Of a DNA stretch of 34,262 nucleotides, positions 1 to 11,369 are shown piece after piece. This stretch comes from Priapulus caudatus. Taxonomy: Eukaryota > Priapulida > Priapulimorpha > Priapulimorphida > Priapulidae. Both the position numbers and the translations under genes were made by a program. The number at the start of each line of letters is the position of its first letter. The first letter of the stretch is position 1. The stretch lies in NCBI RefSeq assembly GCF_000485595.1, contig NW_014577266.1:343884-378145 (forward strand). Direction: 5' to 3'. Below the pieces are notes generated by a model. That model saw nothing but the letters and a program-made list of their open reading frames with translations, made no database searches and was not told where the DNA came from.

Positions 1-752
1 GGTGTAACTTTAATGACTTCGCTATATTAACACGTTATCATAGTCAGATATGCGTCGAGTGCGAGCGTATAGTAGTGGTGGTGGTGGGGGAAGGTGGGGG
101 TGAGGGAGTGGAGAGAGAGGGGGAGGGTGGGGGAGGGACGGGTGGAGGGGGCTCTAATAGCAAAAGCAGTTCAGTCCTTTGTTAACAATCAACAAATCCA
201 TGTTTAACCCTCCTCTTGAGGGTCAAAAGGTTATCAGACACTTACTCTTCGCACGTCAGCGGAAAGTACATTTCATGGTCCTTTCAATAAAGTGATAAAA
301 ATGGTAGGTCAGCGCTGAAACAAAAAAGTTTTGCACTCGGTCCGTTAGACCACGTCCTCAGAAAATGTATGATATCTGACCTTTCCCCCACTGCCCTTTG
401 ACCTGTGACCTCCAATTTCGCACTGGTGATGGGTTTCCTCCCCATCAAACTATACATCGAATATTACGAGCGTAGGTCGAGCCGTTGAGATTTGTGCCGC
501 AATTGCGTATTTCCTCCTATACCTTAAGTTAAGGGAGAAATATTCCCCCTCCATTGACACATCTTGACCTTTGACCCTTGACCCCCCCAAATTCGACATC
601 CAGAGTCCTTTTCGCGATCCTCCCCGACGTCCCGAATATCAAGACCGTACGTCGAGCGGTTAAGATGTATGCCGTAACTGTTGCCACACGGACGGACGGA
701 CATTCATGCGATTCTACAAGCTGCATCTGACTTCGTCAGCTGAGCTAAAAAT
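1..752 (+). repeat. Dispersed repeat with G-rich head and GACG tail, copy 1
   Basis: About 750 bases that recur, with high similarity, at 14513-15222 and 17835-18536. The order of parts is the same in all three: an AT-rich start (taactttaatgactt), a G-rich tract, the phrase ctctaatagcaaaagcag, several TTGACC/TGACCT phrases, a run of GACG units near 690-705, and the end phrase gagctaaaa. No open reading frame of useful length is seen. The window begins at its edge, so the true 5' boundary may lie outside. A non-autonomous transposon is likely; the class is unknown because no clear terminal inverted repeat or target duplication is seen. Confidence 0.85.
73..152 (+). other. G-rich tract, potential G-quadruplex
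   Basis: The plus strand carries many runs of three to five G (gtggtggggg, ggtgggggtgaggg, gggggagggtgggggaggg) separated by one to a few bases. This fits the G-quadruplex pattern. Equivalent tracts sit in the other two copies of the repeat at about 14579-14623 and 17897-17943, so it is a feature of the repeat family. Confidence 0.7.
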
Positions 753-1450
753 GAGAGCAAATTGAAAATCAAATACACGTACAAACATTTTGGTGGGTTC
801 AAAAATTTAATGAAACGGAGAAAAATGGAAGAAGACATCATAAGCGGCCACACAACCCTGCGCGGTTATAACATGTTGTTCTTATGTTGCCAACGCTAAA
901 GCCTAATTCCATGAATATAACGTTACCCTGCACAGCAAGCCACTCAACATATAGACAACAACCCGAGTTCTGGACAATAAACACGCTGCATGGCACAGGG
1001 TGTTGACCTCGCTATGATAGCTAAATTGTCTCCATATATCGCCTCTAGTAGGTTAGAAACGGAGGTAAATAGTGTAAATCTAACAGATATATATTTCCGG
1101 TACAAAGTCGCTACGCTCTCTTTTCAACGACGTGCATATATCCAAGCAGAACACGTAAACATGCGTAGACAGCCGATGCATGACCGTATATAGCCGCCTG
1201 TTGGGGCAGCACTGTACGACTGGCTACTCTTGGCCTGCTGTTAAAAAGTTTGAGTTAACACGAATTCAATAACATGATATACGCCACGCCATCGATCGAA
1301 TAGAGTGTAACGATAGCTGACCGAATATATAAACGCCAATTCCCGTTAATCTTTACGGGGCAATCTGAAGCCATTACATCGCTTTCAACATTCCGATAAC
1401 AAACCCTAGCAAGAAGTAGAACCATTCTTCCCGCAACAGATCGCGTCCTA

Positions 1451-1522
1451 ATATAATCAGGAGTAAACAATCACAAATTGTGATTATTTACACAATTTGT
1501 GACTATTAACTCCTGATATAAT
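1451..1522. repeat. Hairpin (imperfect inverted repeat)
   Basis: The left arm 1451-1482 (containing taatcaggagtaaacaatca) is nearly complementary to the right arm 1492-1522 (containing gactattaactcctgatata), with a loop of about 9 bases. Near the loop, cacaaattgtg also pairs with acaatttgtg. It could be a very short MITE or a cruciform-forming palindrome. No target duplication is clear. Confidence 0.65.
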
Positions 1523-1948
1523 TTTGAAACATCAGACGGAAGTAAATAAGTAAATAAGCGAATCCTAACGATTTAATCAGAAGTAGCAGAGCGCAGCAGT
1601 CTAGTATGTTTCTTCCGATTTAATCGCAATTTCAAAAGCAACGCCTCGAAAGTGATACTGTTACCAGGAAAATATCGTTAGGTTTCATTAAAATGTGCAA
1701 CGGTGGCTTAATACATGAATCTAAGATCGGTAATAGTTACCGGTAACGGGCAATACGTTCAAATCTGTAAAAAAAAACACGCCGAAAAAGCTTGAATTTT
1801 TCCCTACGGCTATAGCACTAGAATAGCCACAAGATCCCGCGTCCACGTTCTACGAAGAATTGGCTGTTCATCAGTGAACAGCTAGCTAGCTATTTAACAC
1901 GCCCAAAACCGCACACAGATACGTGTGGCACTATTCTGGTATTGCTCT

Positions 1949-1990
1949 CACACACACGTGCGCGCACGCACGCACGCGCGCGCACACACA
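1949..1990. repeat. CA/CG alternating microsatellite
   Basis: An uninterrupted alternating pyrimidine-purine run made of CA, CG and TG dinucleotides. Such tracts can adopt Z-DNA. The open frames that cross it are artefacts of the repeat. Confidence 0.85.
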
Positions 1991-4015
1991 GCTATTACGT
2001 AGAAAATACGAACCCACATAGGCACAACGGCCAAAGAGGAGAAAACTGAAGATGCGTATTTGGAGCCGGGCAGGCGAGGTGTGGAGGCACAACTGCGACG
2101 CGACTATACAAGTATAGGTGGCGATTGCGGAGGTCCTATTGCAAAGCACATGCTCAAGTACTAATCGACCCTTATCGTTGATGAACAGATGAGCAGAAAT
2201 ACGCAGACAACATCGGCAACGTATTATTCCAGAACACAGAATATACTAACAAACCGAATTAATATGCTCTCCGAGTTGCCTTCGCAGTGTTCGTAAAGAT
2301 GTGCCAACCTATCTGTTATGCTACGAACTTCTGACTGGTTTGTATCTAAATTCGATGCACGATAGATGAATGAAGCGAAGAATAGGCCGCCGGTTCACTT
2401 CCATGAAGATTACAATAATTGAAATGAAGTGAAAATTGGCGTGAGTGAATTGACCACCCCTACCGCAAGCAACTGTCACTACGATGGCGCCCGACCTGGC
2501 CTGACTGCCGAACGATGGAGTTCATGACGCGGCCAGCCACAACCCCGGTTCCTCACACACCTGCACGCAACACGGCCAAATACCACATCTCAGAGGGCAT
2601 GCACAAAATATACACAAAAATTCACACGAATATGTACAGACTGTAAAGAGATTTGCCCGGTCTATAGGCTCCCCGGCGGTGAGGGAGAGGGCGGTCCTGC
2701 TGTGTCACCACATTGCGGAGCGTGGCTATTCTACACCTTAAACCGCAGAGGTACTAGTCATGCCTTAACTGTCGCCCCCCGAGGACGCCACTGATATTCC
2801 CCGCTGCAGTTTTGCCATCCTGCCGAAGGCTGATCGGGCAGGGGACCGACGGTCAACCGTCCGATCTCTGGCTCTTGCTGGGATTATGCCTTTCTCTAAC
2901 AAACTGTACGTATAACGGTAGCACGGGGGTTTACAAGCGCCACAGAGAATGACACAAGACATGGATAGTTAAGTAAACGTTACGTTGCGGAAAATCAGAA
3001 TATACGGGTTGGGACCTTTCCCGCAGAGCACAGAAACATCGAAGTTATTATATTTAAAAAAGTTGTGCAAGTGCAATAACGTGACTGCCATTAATGTCCG
3101 GCTATTATATATCTGTGCTCATATTCATTGCATTAGTCAGAATGAGGGGTAAACGACAACGGGTCAGTGTATTCAACCATGCAACTGTCCGCCACCAAGA
3201 AAATGGAGCTGGGCAGAGAGAGCTTAGGTGACCTTTACTAACAATAACGGAAACAGGGCAATTCATAAACGCGGACTGTTCGCAGACAACGCAAGTAGAC
3301 AATTCATACAGACGGTGAGATGGTATGTAGAAAGAATGTCTATACACGATGTTAGAGAAAAACTGGCTACTGAGTGCTGACAATAAATTGAAATGGAACC
3401 AGCTATGAAACGTCTCTGTATATGAATCACACAATAAGCAACAATCCCATGATATAGCTATACATATACATACATACTATATATATAGTCATATCCCACT
3501 CAGAAGAAAACACACCACACGCACACCCTGTCAAACGACACGGCCAGAAAAGAGAGAAAGAACGAGACACAGGCAGCGATTTTTCAATAGCTTTATCTGC
3601 ATATAATCAGACACGCATCTATACTATATTGTAGAAACATGCTTAACCTTTCTCTCTGTTCTCTGTCTCTCCAGCAAGGTAAGGGGGTTGACTATCACTT
3701 CTAACTAAAATATGAGGGATGCTTCAAACCAGAGCAGCAAGGACGCACTGGATAATGAATCAATAAACCCCAGATGAATCTACCATACATACAGACTCGT
3801 GTATATATAATTTTTTCAAAAAAAGCAAACATCGAACAATACAATATGTACAAATAGGGAAACAGATGCACTGCGCCACACATCCACATCATTTCAAATG
3901 CATATAGCATTTCCCCGGGTAAAATGTCTGCAAAAGGTGTTTCATGCTGCCGTTACACATTACTATGTGTATTCAGAACTAATCTGATTACATGTTCCAA
4001 CTGCACCCTCACAAC

Positions 4016-4079
4016 ACGCCCGTGCACACACGTGCCACACACCCGCACGCACGCACACACACACACACATACACACATT
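4016..4079. repeat. CA-rich microsatellite
   Basis: A run of CA dinucleotides with scattered CG and TA interruptions. It creates spurious open frames on both strands rich in Thr-His and Cys-Val. Confidence 0.8.
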
Positions 4080-4665
4080 ACGTATGTGAACACTTTTTAT
4101 GAACAGAATAAATTGCCAAATTGTGTGAGCTTTAAGATGTTCCTTGCCGACGTCTGTAATATTCCACCAAGTGTACAATACATTTTCACAAGCCGTGAAT
4201 TTCTTTGGCATTCTGATGTAAGATGAAGGTCGTTCATAAATCACCCACAAATCATAACATGTACTGGAGAGAGCGATAGCCTTCCAAGTAACACATAATC
4301 TGCAACATCACATAAACTGCCTGCTAGGTATAAACAAGTGACTAGAATTGATGCCATTCGACAAGACAGCATAATATAAATACAGTTGAAATATGCTCAT
4401 CGCATCATTCGATAAACTATACACGAAACTCAACTCGTTAATGGTCGATTTTCGATAACTAAACGCCTTTTCAAATGCAACTGCAAAACATAACAAAACG
4501 TCCTCTCCAGCGCACGACAATAGACATGGCGACACCTGGTGAGCAAACACGACACATTTAGGGTTGGAAAACTCTACAGGTGTAGAGAACAGGCTTAATT
4601 GCATTTGAACTGTGTAGAAGTGGGCCTGGCTCCTTCGAATACAGCGGCTGGAGGTTTGATGGAAG

Positions 4666-7600
4666 TTACACATCCACTACCATCTTTTTATGAACATCTG
4701 TGTTGCCAACAACCTGTAACAAGATCAGAAATCATTTAACCATGTTGTGATTATTCACGTGGTAGCTAGGCGTGTAAATGCATAGTGTATTCTTGGATAA
4801 ACGAATCAGTGACTAACTCTCAACGAAAAGGAAACATGATATGTCAGCTGTAGTGAATAACAGTTTCACAATTGAAGATCGGATCTGAAGTTATTAATCA
4901 AATTCTCGGTTCAGAGCGTGTAGAGATTTCGTAGCACTTACGTTGCAGAATTCCTCAAAAGAGATTTTCCCATCATTATCCTTATCTGCATAAATGATCG
5001 TTTTGTCAACGATCTGTTGAAGCTGAGTATCCTTTAGGTTTGACCCAACCATCATCTTTAACACCTGCAACGTACAGACAGTCAGTAAGATCCTAATCAG
5101 AGCTAGCTGAAGAGGGGAGAAGGGCAGAGACTGCGCTGCAACAAGGCAGCTGTCAGATTAGGTACAGCTTAAACACCAGATGGATTGTGATGAAACATAA
5201 TGTACCTAACCTAAGCAGAGACAAAATAAAGGAAAGACAATATGTTGGTTGACTTGGGCACAACCCAATGCACATACACAATACAGAGTTGAGGTTTGAC
5301 TATGTGCCTAACCTACATTATGTTACTATTCCCATAATTTGTTCTCACTGAATTTTTCCCCAAATATCACCTAGTGCCCAATAAGCTGAAAGTCAGGATA
5401 ATGTGTTTAGCTGTTTAACATTATCGTGCGTATTTGTAAATAAGCAAGAAGTTAAAATCTCACGTTTCAGGTTTGAGGTCACGGAAAGTTGCGCTTCTAT
5501 GTTTAGCTAAGATTTTTTGGCCATGGTAAGATATATTGTATAGAATTTCCTACAGTACATGCTAGCCCATGCTGAAAGTGAGAATGGCTTAACAAAAAAG
5601 CAAGGAATGTGAATAGGAATCTGGTAGCAGAGAGGAAATGTTTTCTTGGATTATTACCCTCTAAATTTTGGGTACGTCAAATGCACAGAGCACCTAACAA
5701 ACTGCTTAATATAGTAATATCTTTAGTGTCTTGGCAAACTGATTAAATATTTCAAGGAAAACATGCACTCATAGTAGGTTGAGCTTTATAATTAGTTGGT
5801 ACTACTCCAAGTTTCATTTTATGCAAAGAGTAGCAAATATGATATAGTTTACATTTAGTTTAGTGTTGAGTAATATTACCTACACTATAGGGTTTTGGAT
5901 GTTTCTGTACTGACAGATATATCGTGACCTGAAAAAGTGTATAGCTAAAGGCAAAATTTATAACAATTAAGTTAACTAGTTAGACAACCTGACCCTACCT
6001 GAAACAGTTCTCCATTTGAGATGTATCCATCTTTATCCATGTCATAAATCCTAAAGGCCACTGTAATAAACGCATCAACAGTATATCAATGAATTGGTGT
6101 GCCAAAAACGTTAGAAATCTATCCCACTACCTCATGTTTGCAATTATTTAGTGATATTTACCAAAAGGAAACCAATGTCCCATATATAGATTTGTATAGA
6201 CTTTAATGTGATAGTACCTATGCAGCAATTTGTTTTGCATAGGTTTAATGTACACGACCCTCAAAACGAAATATCAATATCAGTGTCCAGTAAATGAAAC
6301 ACAAAGCCAGAAGTTTACAGCAAAGAAGTGCTCATAGAATACTGTCGTTTACACACATGCCTAGTGCAACGCTCAAAATGTTGCTCAGAAACTGGCTGTG
6401 AAGCTAGCTGAACTGGTTAAACGTATTTGTTCAAACACATTTTGATTAATTGCCCACCACAAATACACACTCTGTATTAATATTATGCATTCACAGTCCA
6501 ATATATCACACCTCTAAGAAGTGCCAACCTACTGATAAAATTGAGAAAATATCTAGTGTAAATAAATTCAAATTGAGTCGACATAACCAAGTTTTCCATT
6601 AAGAATTCAAAAATGAAAATTATTAGTAAATCTTTAGTGAGCCTGCATGGTTACAGTTACAAGAGTACTTACACCTGAGTTTTGATTCCTTATCTCCTTT
6701 GACACTGAACTGGGACACTCCTTCTATAAATTCTGCATAACAGAAAGAATGAGTCGATATGAGATCAGTTGTAATAGTCATTATGGAACTAATAATCAAT
6801 GCCTACATCAACTCCAGCAACAACAGCAGTTCAAAAACAGCAGTACAATTAATGACTGCATGATAAATCTCCATGACATGACAATGTGTTTATTTTCAGC
6901 CTTAAAATAATTCTGACGGTCTAAGAACTAGATCACTTCTTTGAAATTTGTTACACTGAATCATCACTACTAAATATAGTTTCAGAACTTGTGTGGAACG
7001 GGCAAATGAATTTATGCAGTAGAACTTGTTGCTCTCATTGTTCTCATTGACCTCATGTTGCAAATATGTACACCAAGGCTCTATCCAATAACATACTACA
7101 AGCAGTAGTCCCTGCTGCGGCTAACGGCATTACAGATGAGCTCGTCACGGGCTTGGACGTAGAGAAACGTACGATGACTGTCAGAAACAGACCGACCCAT
7201 TACGGGCACACTCACCGCGCCACGCGCAACAGACAGTGTGCGGGGATTATGAGCGCCGATGAGAGCTTCAGCTTTGAAGCGCAACCTCGTTACATACGCC
7301 ATTACCCCGTGTTGGCCAGCGTTAGCTAACCTGCCCATATACGCGGATGCTTCTCACATCGTGCTACCTCAGTGCCCCCTCATCCCCACCCTGACCCAGC
7401 TGGATCTGGCAGTTCACTGGGAAGCCTCTGCCGAGGATTTGTAGATGGCACCCTTAGACGTTTTTGCCTGCCGCGCACATTAACTGATCTGTGTTCTGCA
7501 TGCCGCCGGCACTGCACATTTAGCCTCAAGTGGCAAGCGCCCAGCAAAATGACCAGTTTCAATGCGATGACACGCCCGAATATAATCATCACACCGTGCT

Positions 7601-7971
7601 GCAACTGCGCAATCAGTGCAAAGAAATTTCGAAACAGGAACTGCTTTAGGTTTTCGCTCCATGGCTCATACTCGCACCAGAAGACCGTAAGAGAGATGGG
7701 AGACCCACACGATATCTTGCATTCGACTGTTGATTGCGCTGGCCTGCTCCTTACAATACATTAACGATTTCGCCTCACTAGTTTGCTAGGCTACCTTTGA
7801 AGTCGACTTCTCCGTTGCCATCCGTGTCAAATATGTCTATGACGCGCTGCACGAGTGGGTTCTGCTGAAGCTCCGGTAGCGACATGAACTCTTCGACGCT
7901 CAGTGAGCCCGAGTTGTCCAGATCGAGCTTGCGGAAGCGCTTGCCTAGCCGCTTAATCTCGTCCGCATCGA
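4666..7971 (-). CDS. PPP3R1: Calcineurin subunit B (protein phosphatase 2B regulatory subunit), five coding exons, N-terminus unresolved
   Basis: This is the calcium-binding regulatory subunit of the calcium/calmodulin-dependent Ser/Thr phosphatase calcineurin; it binds and activates the catalytic A subunit. Exons on the minus strand are 7971-7795, 6732-6673, 6060-5999, 5064-4942 and 4713-4666 (stop TAA at 4668-4666). All introns are GT-AG and all phases agree. The joined exons give 155 residues from [12 protein letters not shown] to KKMVVDV, exactly the length of that part of human calcineurin B. Four EF-hand loops are intact with Asp at positions 1 and 3 and Glu at 12: [36 protein letters not shown] and [12 protein letters not shown]. 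The [19 protein letters not shown] stretch is conserved. The first exon begins in mid-codon (TC, the end of a probable Phe codon), so an upstream exon is required. The usual start (Met-Gly-Asn with N-myristoylation, about 15 residues) was not found; see the candidate at 10457-10082. Introns are 228, 934, 612 and 1062 bases. Confidence 0.96.
7120..7730. other. CpG-rich block inside calcineurin B intron
   Basis: Within the intron between 7794 and 6733, this stretch is much richer in C, G and CpG than the surrounding AT-rich intron. It holds overlapping open frames on both strands (such as 7066-7329 plus and 7096-7338 minus), none of which I recognise. It lies next to the CpG-rich exon at 7971-7795. 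A 5' CpG-island-like or regulatory region, or an inserted GC-rich element, are both possible. Confidence 0.4.
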
Positions 7972-8236
7972 CTGCAAGGTGAAACTCAGGCTAAATTAAA
8001 TCGCTCACATAAGCAGTGTTTGATCAACACTTTGAGAACTGTCTGGTACTTACTTATTCAGACACAAAATGATCACATACAGTAAGGGTAAAAAAGGCAC
8101 TTTGTTTGCATGGTGAGACACACATACAACTAGACAGAGTGCACTCACGAAGAGTGCATACCTCTGCCAGCGACATACGCCATACGCCATACGAGTAACG
8201 AACACACGAATAAGCCACGATATACGCCAGCGTACT

Positions 8237-8340
8237 GACATGTACACGCTGGCTTGCTGCTCGCTCGCTCGTAGCAGCCGCTCGTTGCTGCTGCTCGCTG
8301 GCTTGCTGCGCTGGCTGGCTCGCTGGCTGACGTGCTAATA
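8237..8340. repeat. Low-complexity GCTCGCTGGCTTGCTG tract
   Basis: Imperfect tandem runs of GCTCGCT, GCTGCT and GGCTGGCT words. They give rise to a Ser/Ala-rich open frame on the minus strand (8453-8145) that I do not consider coding. Confidence 0.7.
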
Positions 8341-8390
8341 TCGATCACGCGAACACACAAACACACTAACACACGCACACGAGAGCGAAA

Positions 8391-8430
8391 ACATAACCTC
8401 CTCCAATCCGTTGGGCGGAGGTAAAAACCA
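8391..8430. repeat. Short inverted repeat of the cctcc..ggagg type
   Basis: The segment reads aacctcctccaatccg then ttgggcggaggt, so the two ends can pair. It is followed on the minus strand by a gttatgttttcg phrase and a GT-rich run. From memory, similar phrases occur in dispersed repeats of other marine invertebrates; this needs a library search. It is probably the end of a degraded mobile element. Confidence 0.4.
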
Positions 8431-8880
8431 TGGTTTATGTACTCTTGATGCACACTAGTCTAGTACACAAGTTTGTTAGTACACAAGTAGGAAACTATAT
8501 ATGTTTGTTAGTAAATACCTTAATATCAGGAGTGTACAATAGAGATTATATTATCTAAAAGCTATATTATACATTCCTGATAATACAGGTACAGTATGAA
8601 AGTTAAGTGAATGATAACATATTATACTAGTATTGCACTACTATATGTACTGCATATACACATTTTTAACTAACAATTTTAATGACTATGTCGACTTAAC
8701 ATTACTTCTAAAAGATATATATGAATAATTTATAAATCTGTCATACATTTTTTAATGAAAGAGTAAATAGACATACATGTCTCCACAGTGCATAAAAAGC
8801 TATAACAACTTTAATTATTTGTTTTATTATTTTTCATTAATTTCCTCCCCATGATAAATTTAGTCAAGAAATGATTTAGT

Positions 8881-9491
8881 TGGATATGGTTGCACGTTTT
8901 CATAGTTACCCTTTTCCATATTAATATATTTTCCTGCAGAAAATATTAATTTAATAGAAAGAAACATTGTAATTACAACTGGGATTCAAAGAAGCATCAG
9001 TTACGTTGTTAAAGTAAAAACTTCTAAAAGACCCAGGATATCAATGCCAAAGTACAACTAAAGCCACATGTAAGCTTGACGCATTACCCATTGCTTACAT
9101 TTACAACGGCTACACAAGCTGAAAAAAATCAAGGCTAAAATAACACGTTTTGTTTACCTCCAGAAGAGGGTTTCAAATAACATGCTTTATGAGACCTGTA
9201 CTATTTAAGCACATCATGGCACGTAGAAACAATTAGTTTGTTACTTTCATGTCTTATGAAAGCATATCTTCCAGGCATCGATCTCAAAACTATTTATACG
9301 AGTATCATGTTGGGAAATTGAACTAGCATTTGCTAGCGATTTCAGTGGGTTTTCCAAGTATAGTTCTGAAAGGTAGATAATCAGATAAAATTTGTCAAAA
9401 TAGAAAAAGCCTCACGGCCACAAGTTCTCAAAACAGATAAGTGGTAAGGGTGCCGCAACAGGGAATTTCCTCACAGGCTTTGTGTGGTATC
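8881..9491. repeat. Diverged 600-bp tandem pair, first copy
   Basis: Aligns along nearly its whole length with 9505-10098. Shared phrases include ctgcagaaaatatta, aaagccacatgtaagctt, cgttttgtttacctc, agaagagggtttcaaat, gagacctgtactattt, gaactagcatttg and ttttccaagtatagtt. Similarity by eye is roughly four in five bases, so the duplication is old. No conserved open frame survives in both copies. Confidence 0.8.
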
Positions 9492-9504
9492 ACTCCCACC
9501 ATAG

Positions 9505-10098
9505 TTGGACTTTTTCACAGTGAGTTACCCTTTTGCAAAATAATAATTTATAGATCTGCAGAAAATATTAAATCAAATAAAAGAAATACTTTAAATAAAA
9601 CTTGGTTATAAAGAATTGTCAGCTATATTGTAAATATTTCCAACCGAATCAGGACATGAATCCTGAAGTACAACCAAAGCCACATGTAAGCTTAAAAGAT
9701 ATTACCCAATGCTTATACTGGCTAAACGAGCTGAAAAAAGTCAAGATTAAAATAATATACGTTTTGTTTACCTCTAGAAGAGGGTTTCAAATGATATGCG
9801 TAATGAGACCTGTACTATTTTTTTAAGCATTTCTTCATCGTGACGCTTAGACACAACTAGTTTGTCCCTCTAATGTCTTATGAAAACATCTTTTCTGGCC
9901 TCCTAAACTTATCATGCTGTGAAACTGAACTAGCATTTGTTAGCAATTTCAATGGTTTTCCAAGTATAGTTTTAAAAGGTAGATAACCAGGTTAAAATTT
10001 CTCAAAATATATAATAGCCTCACGGCGGAGATTCTCGAAACAGGTAAGTGGTAAGAGTGCCACAACAGGAAATTTTCTTACAGGCCTTGTGCGGTACC
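9505..10098. repeat. Diverged 600-bp tandem pair, second copy
   Basis: Second copy of the block at 8881-9491. A 74-codon open frame (9602-9826, plus) has no intact counterpart in the first copy and is unlikely to be coding. The right edge, near ggtacc at 10095, runs into the GC-rich open exon above 10100, so the final bases of that exon and its splice donor lie within this repeat. Confidence 0.8.
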
Positions 10099-10457
10099 AA
10101 TTGAAACCTCATTGCAGACGGGGAACCACTAGAAGGTAACGTGTCGGTTGCTTTGCTTTCAATCAGCTTGACCTGGGGAAGCTCCTGCCACCGTGCCTGC
10201 GAGGGTGCACGCATGTCGCTAATGCCTGCAGTCAACATCTTTTTACGCAGCGCATCACTCTCGCTTCGCCCCTCCAAATTTTCTGGCATCGTATCTGAGC
10301 GAGCGCGAAGCGCAGCGTCTTCCATCTCTGTGGACGACCTCTCGCTTGGCACACTTCCTCGTCTCACCGGAGCCTCTATCTTCCTGTACGACGTTGGGCT
10401 GATGATATCAGGCTCGTTGCGCGCATTAAACAATTTCTTCAACATCCGTTGCGCCAT
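10082..10457 (-). CDS. Candidate coding exon, unrecognised; possible 5' exon of calcineurin B
   Basis: An open frame from ATG at 10457 (MAQRMLKKLFNARNEP...) runs 125 codons to a strong splice donor (T|GTAAGA) at 10082/10081; the frame itself continues to a stop at 10020. An in-frame ATG 27 codons further upstream, at 10538, also exists. The protein is Arg/Ser/Glu-rich, with no membrane segment and no domain I recognise. The donor leaves one base of a codon, which matches the phase of the calcineurin B exon starting at 7971: the junction would read Pro-His-Lys-Ala-Phe then Asp-Ala-Asp-Glu, keeping the Phe usual before that motif. The exon is rich in CpG like the 7971-7795 exon, unlike its surroundings. 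It could equally be the first exon of a separate gene, or a chance open frame. Such an extension would replace the usual myristoylated N-terminus. Confidence 0.4.
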
Positions 10458-10840
10458 GATGTGAACACGCGGTAAAGCAATATAATAACACCTTGTGTGG
10501 ATCGAACCTGATACTACAGAGCAGCTGGACGACGACAACCTGCAGAAATGAGAACCTGGGTGCGCGCGTGCACTCTCCTGACCTGAGAATCTGTCCTAAA
10601 CTATTAAATAAAATTCCTGCCCAGACGCATTTAGCACCGTTTCAGATCCCTGTCAGTGTGCAGATAATGCAAAGTTGTGCACTCACAAAAAGTCTTATCG
10701 TCCGGCTACAATAGCGAAAGGCAGTCGACTACAAACCCAACGGTGTGTTGAGTTTACACACGAGGACAGAACTACAGGTAACCAATGCAAGCCATTACAC
10801 CAGATGTGATACAGTCACGCCGCTAGCTATGTATGTGATA

Positions 10841-10843
<3 letters not shown>

Positions 10844-10892
<49 letters not shown>
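10844..10892. repeat. (AG)n microsatellite
   Basis: About 24 uninterrupted AG units on the plus strand. It produces a Ser-Leu repeat in a minus-strand open frame, which is not a gene. Confidence 0.95.
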
Positions 10893-10895
<3 letters not shown>

Positions 10896-11369
10896 TGACC
10901 TAGCTGTCTTCTAATTGGCAAATATAGGGTCGACACACGTACAGTAAGCAAGATCAGCTCAATGCAAGCCCAATACACTATGGTCGAGATTTTTCCAAGG
11001 GCAAGTAATTGCTGCGATGAACTTTGCTCGAAAGTGCACAAAACTAAGAGGTGATAATACTACTTACTGAATGTCATGTACGCAAACAAAATAAAAATGC
11101 CTAGCTAGATCACTCACAAAGCCTGCTATTGCACTGAATGTTTGCATTAGGTTTAGGAACATTTGGCTTACGTAACAACCAGTTGACGGCCAAATGACAT
11201 TCAATAAGTTAATTTGAATGGCAGCATGGAACCAGATGAGACGGGATACTAGAGAAGCGTTGCCGAAAGGAGGTGTTAATCCAAAGCCGCCTTAAGCGGC
11301 GAATCTTGCGCGCAGTTCCGGCGGCAAGGCGCACGCGACCGCGGGAACGTCCTACGACAGTATGGGCAG

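Larger units (their letters stand above)
753..4665. other. Gene-poor stretch, no supported gene
   Basis: About 3.9 kb in which I see no conserved protein, RNA gene or complete transposon. Open frames here are short, lack family resemblance and overlap on both strands. It holds a hairpin at 1451-1522, two purine-pyrimidine microsatellites (1949-1990 and 4016-4079), AT-rich palindromic stretches near 3450-3490, and presumably the 3' untranslated region of calcineurin B just below 4666. No AATAAA-type signal for that gene was recognised on the minus strand. Confidence 0.6.

Noticed and set aside
3105-3434. 109-codon minus-strand frame
   Set aside because: Composition is rich in Ser/Leu/Phe/Cys with no domain or splice context, as expected of chance frames in AT-rich DNA.
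4308-4673. 121-codon minus-strand frame starting [11 protein letters not shown]
   Set aside because: It starts inside the last calcineurin B exon in another frame and covers its probable 3' untranslated region. There is no recognisable family.
9076-9091. Met-Gly-Asn-Ala-Ser-Ser start on the minus strand, resembling the calcineurin B N-terminus
   Set aside because: The frame stops after 16 codons and the only phase-compatible donor would leave just ATGG, giving Met-Val. It lies in a decayed repeat block, and its sister copy (near 9702) lacks the ATG.
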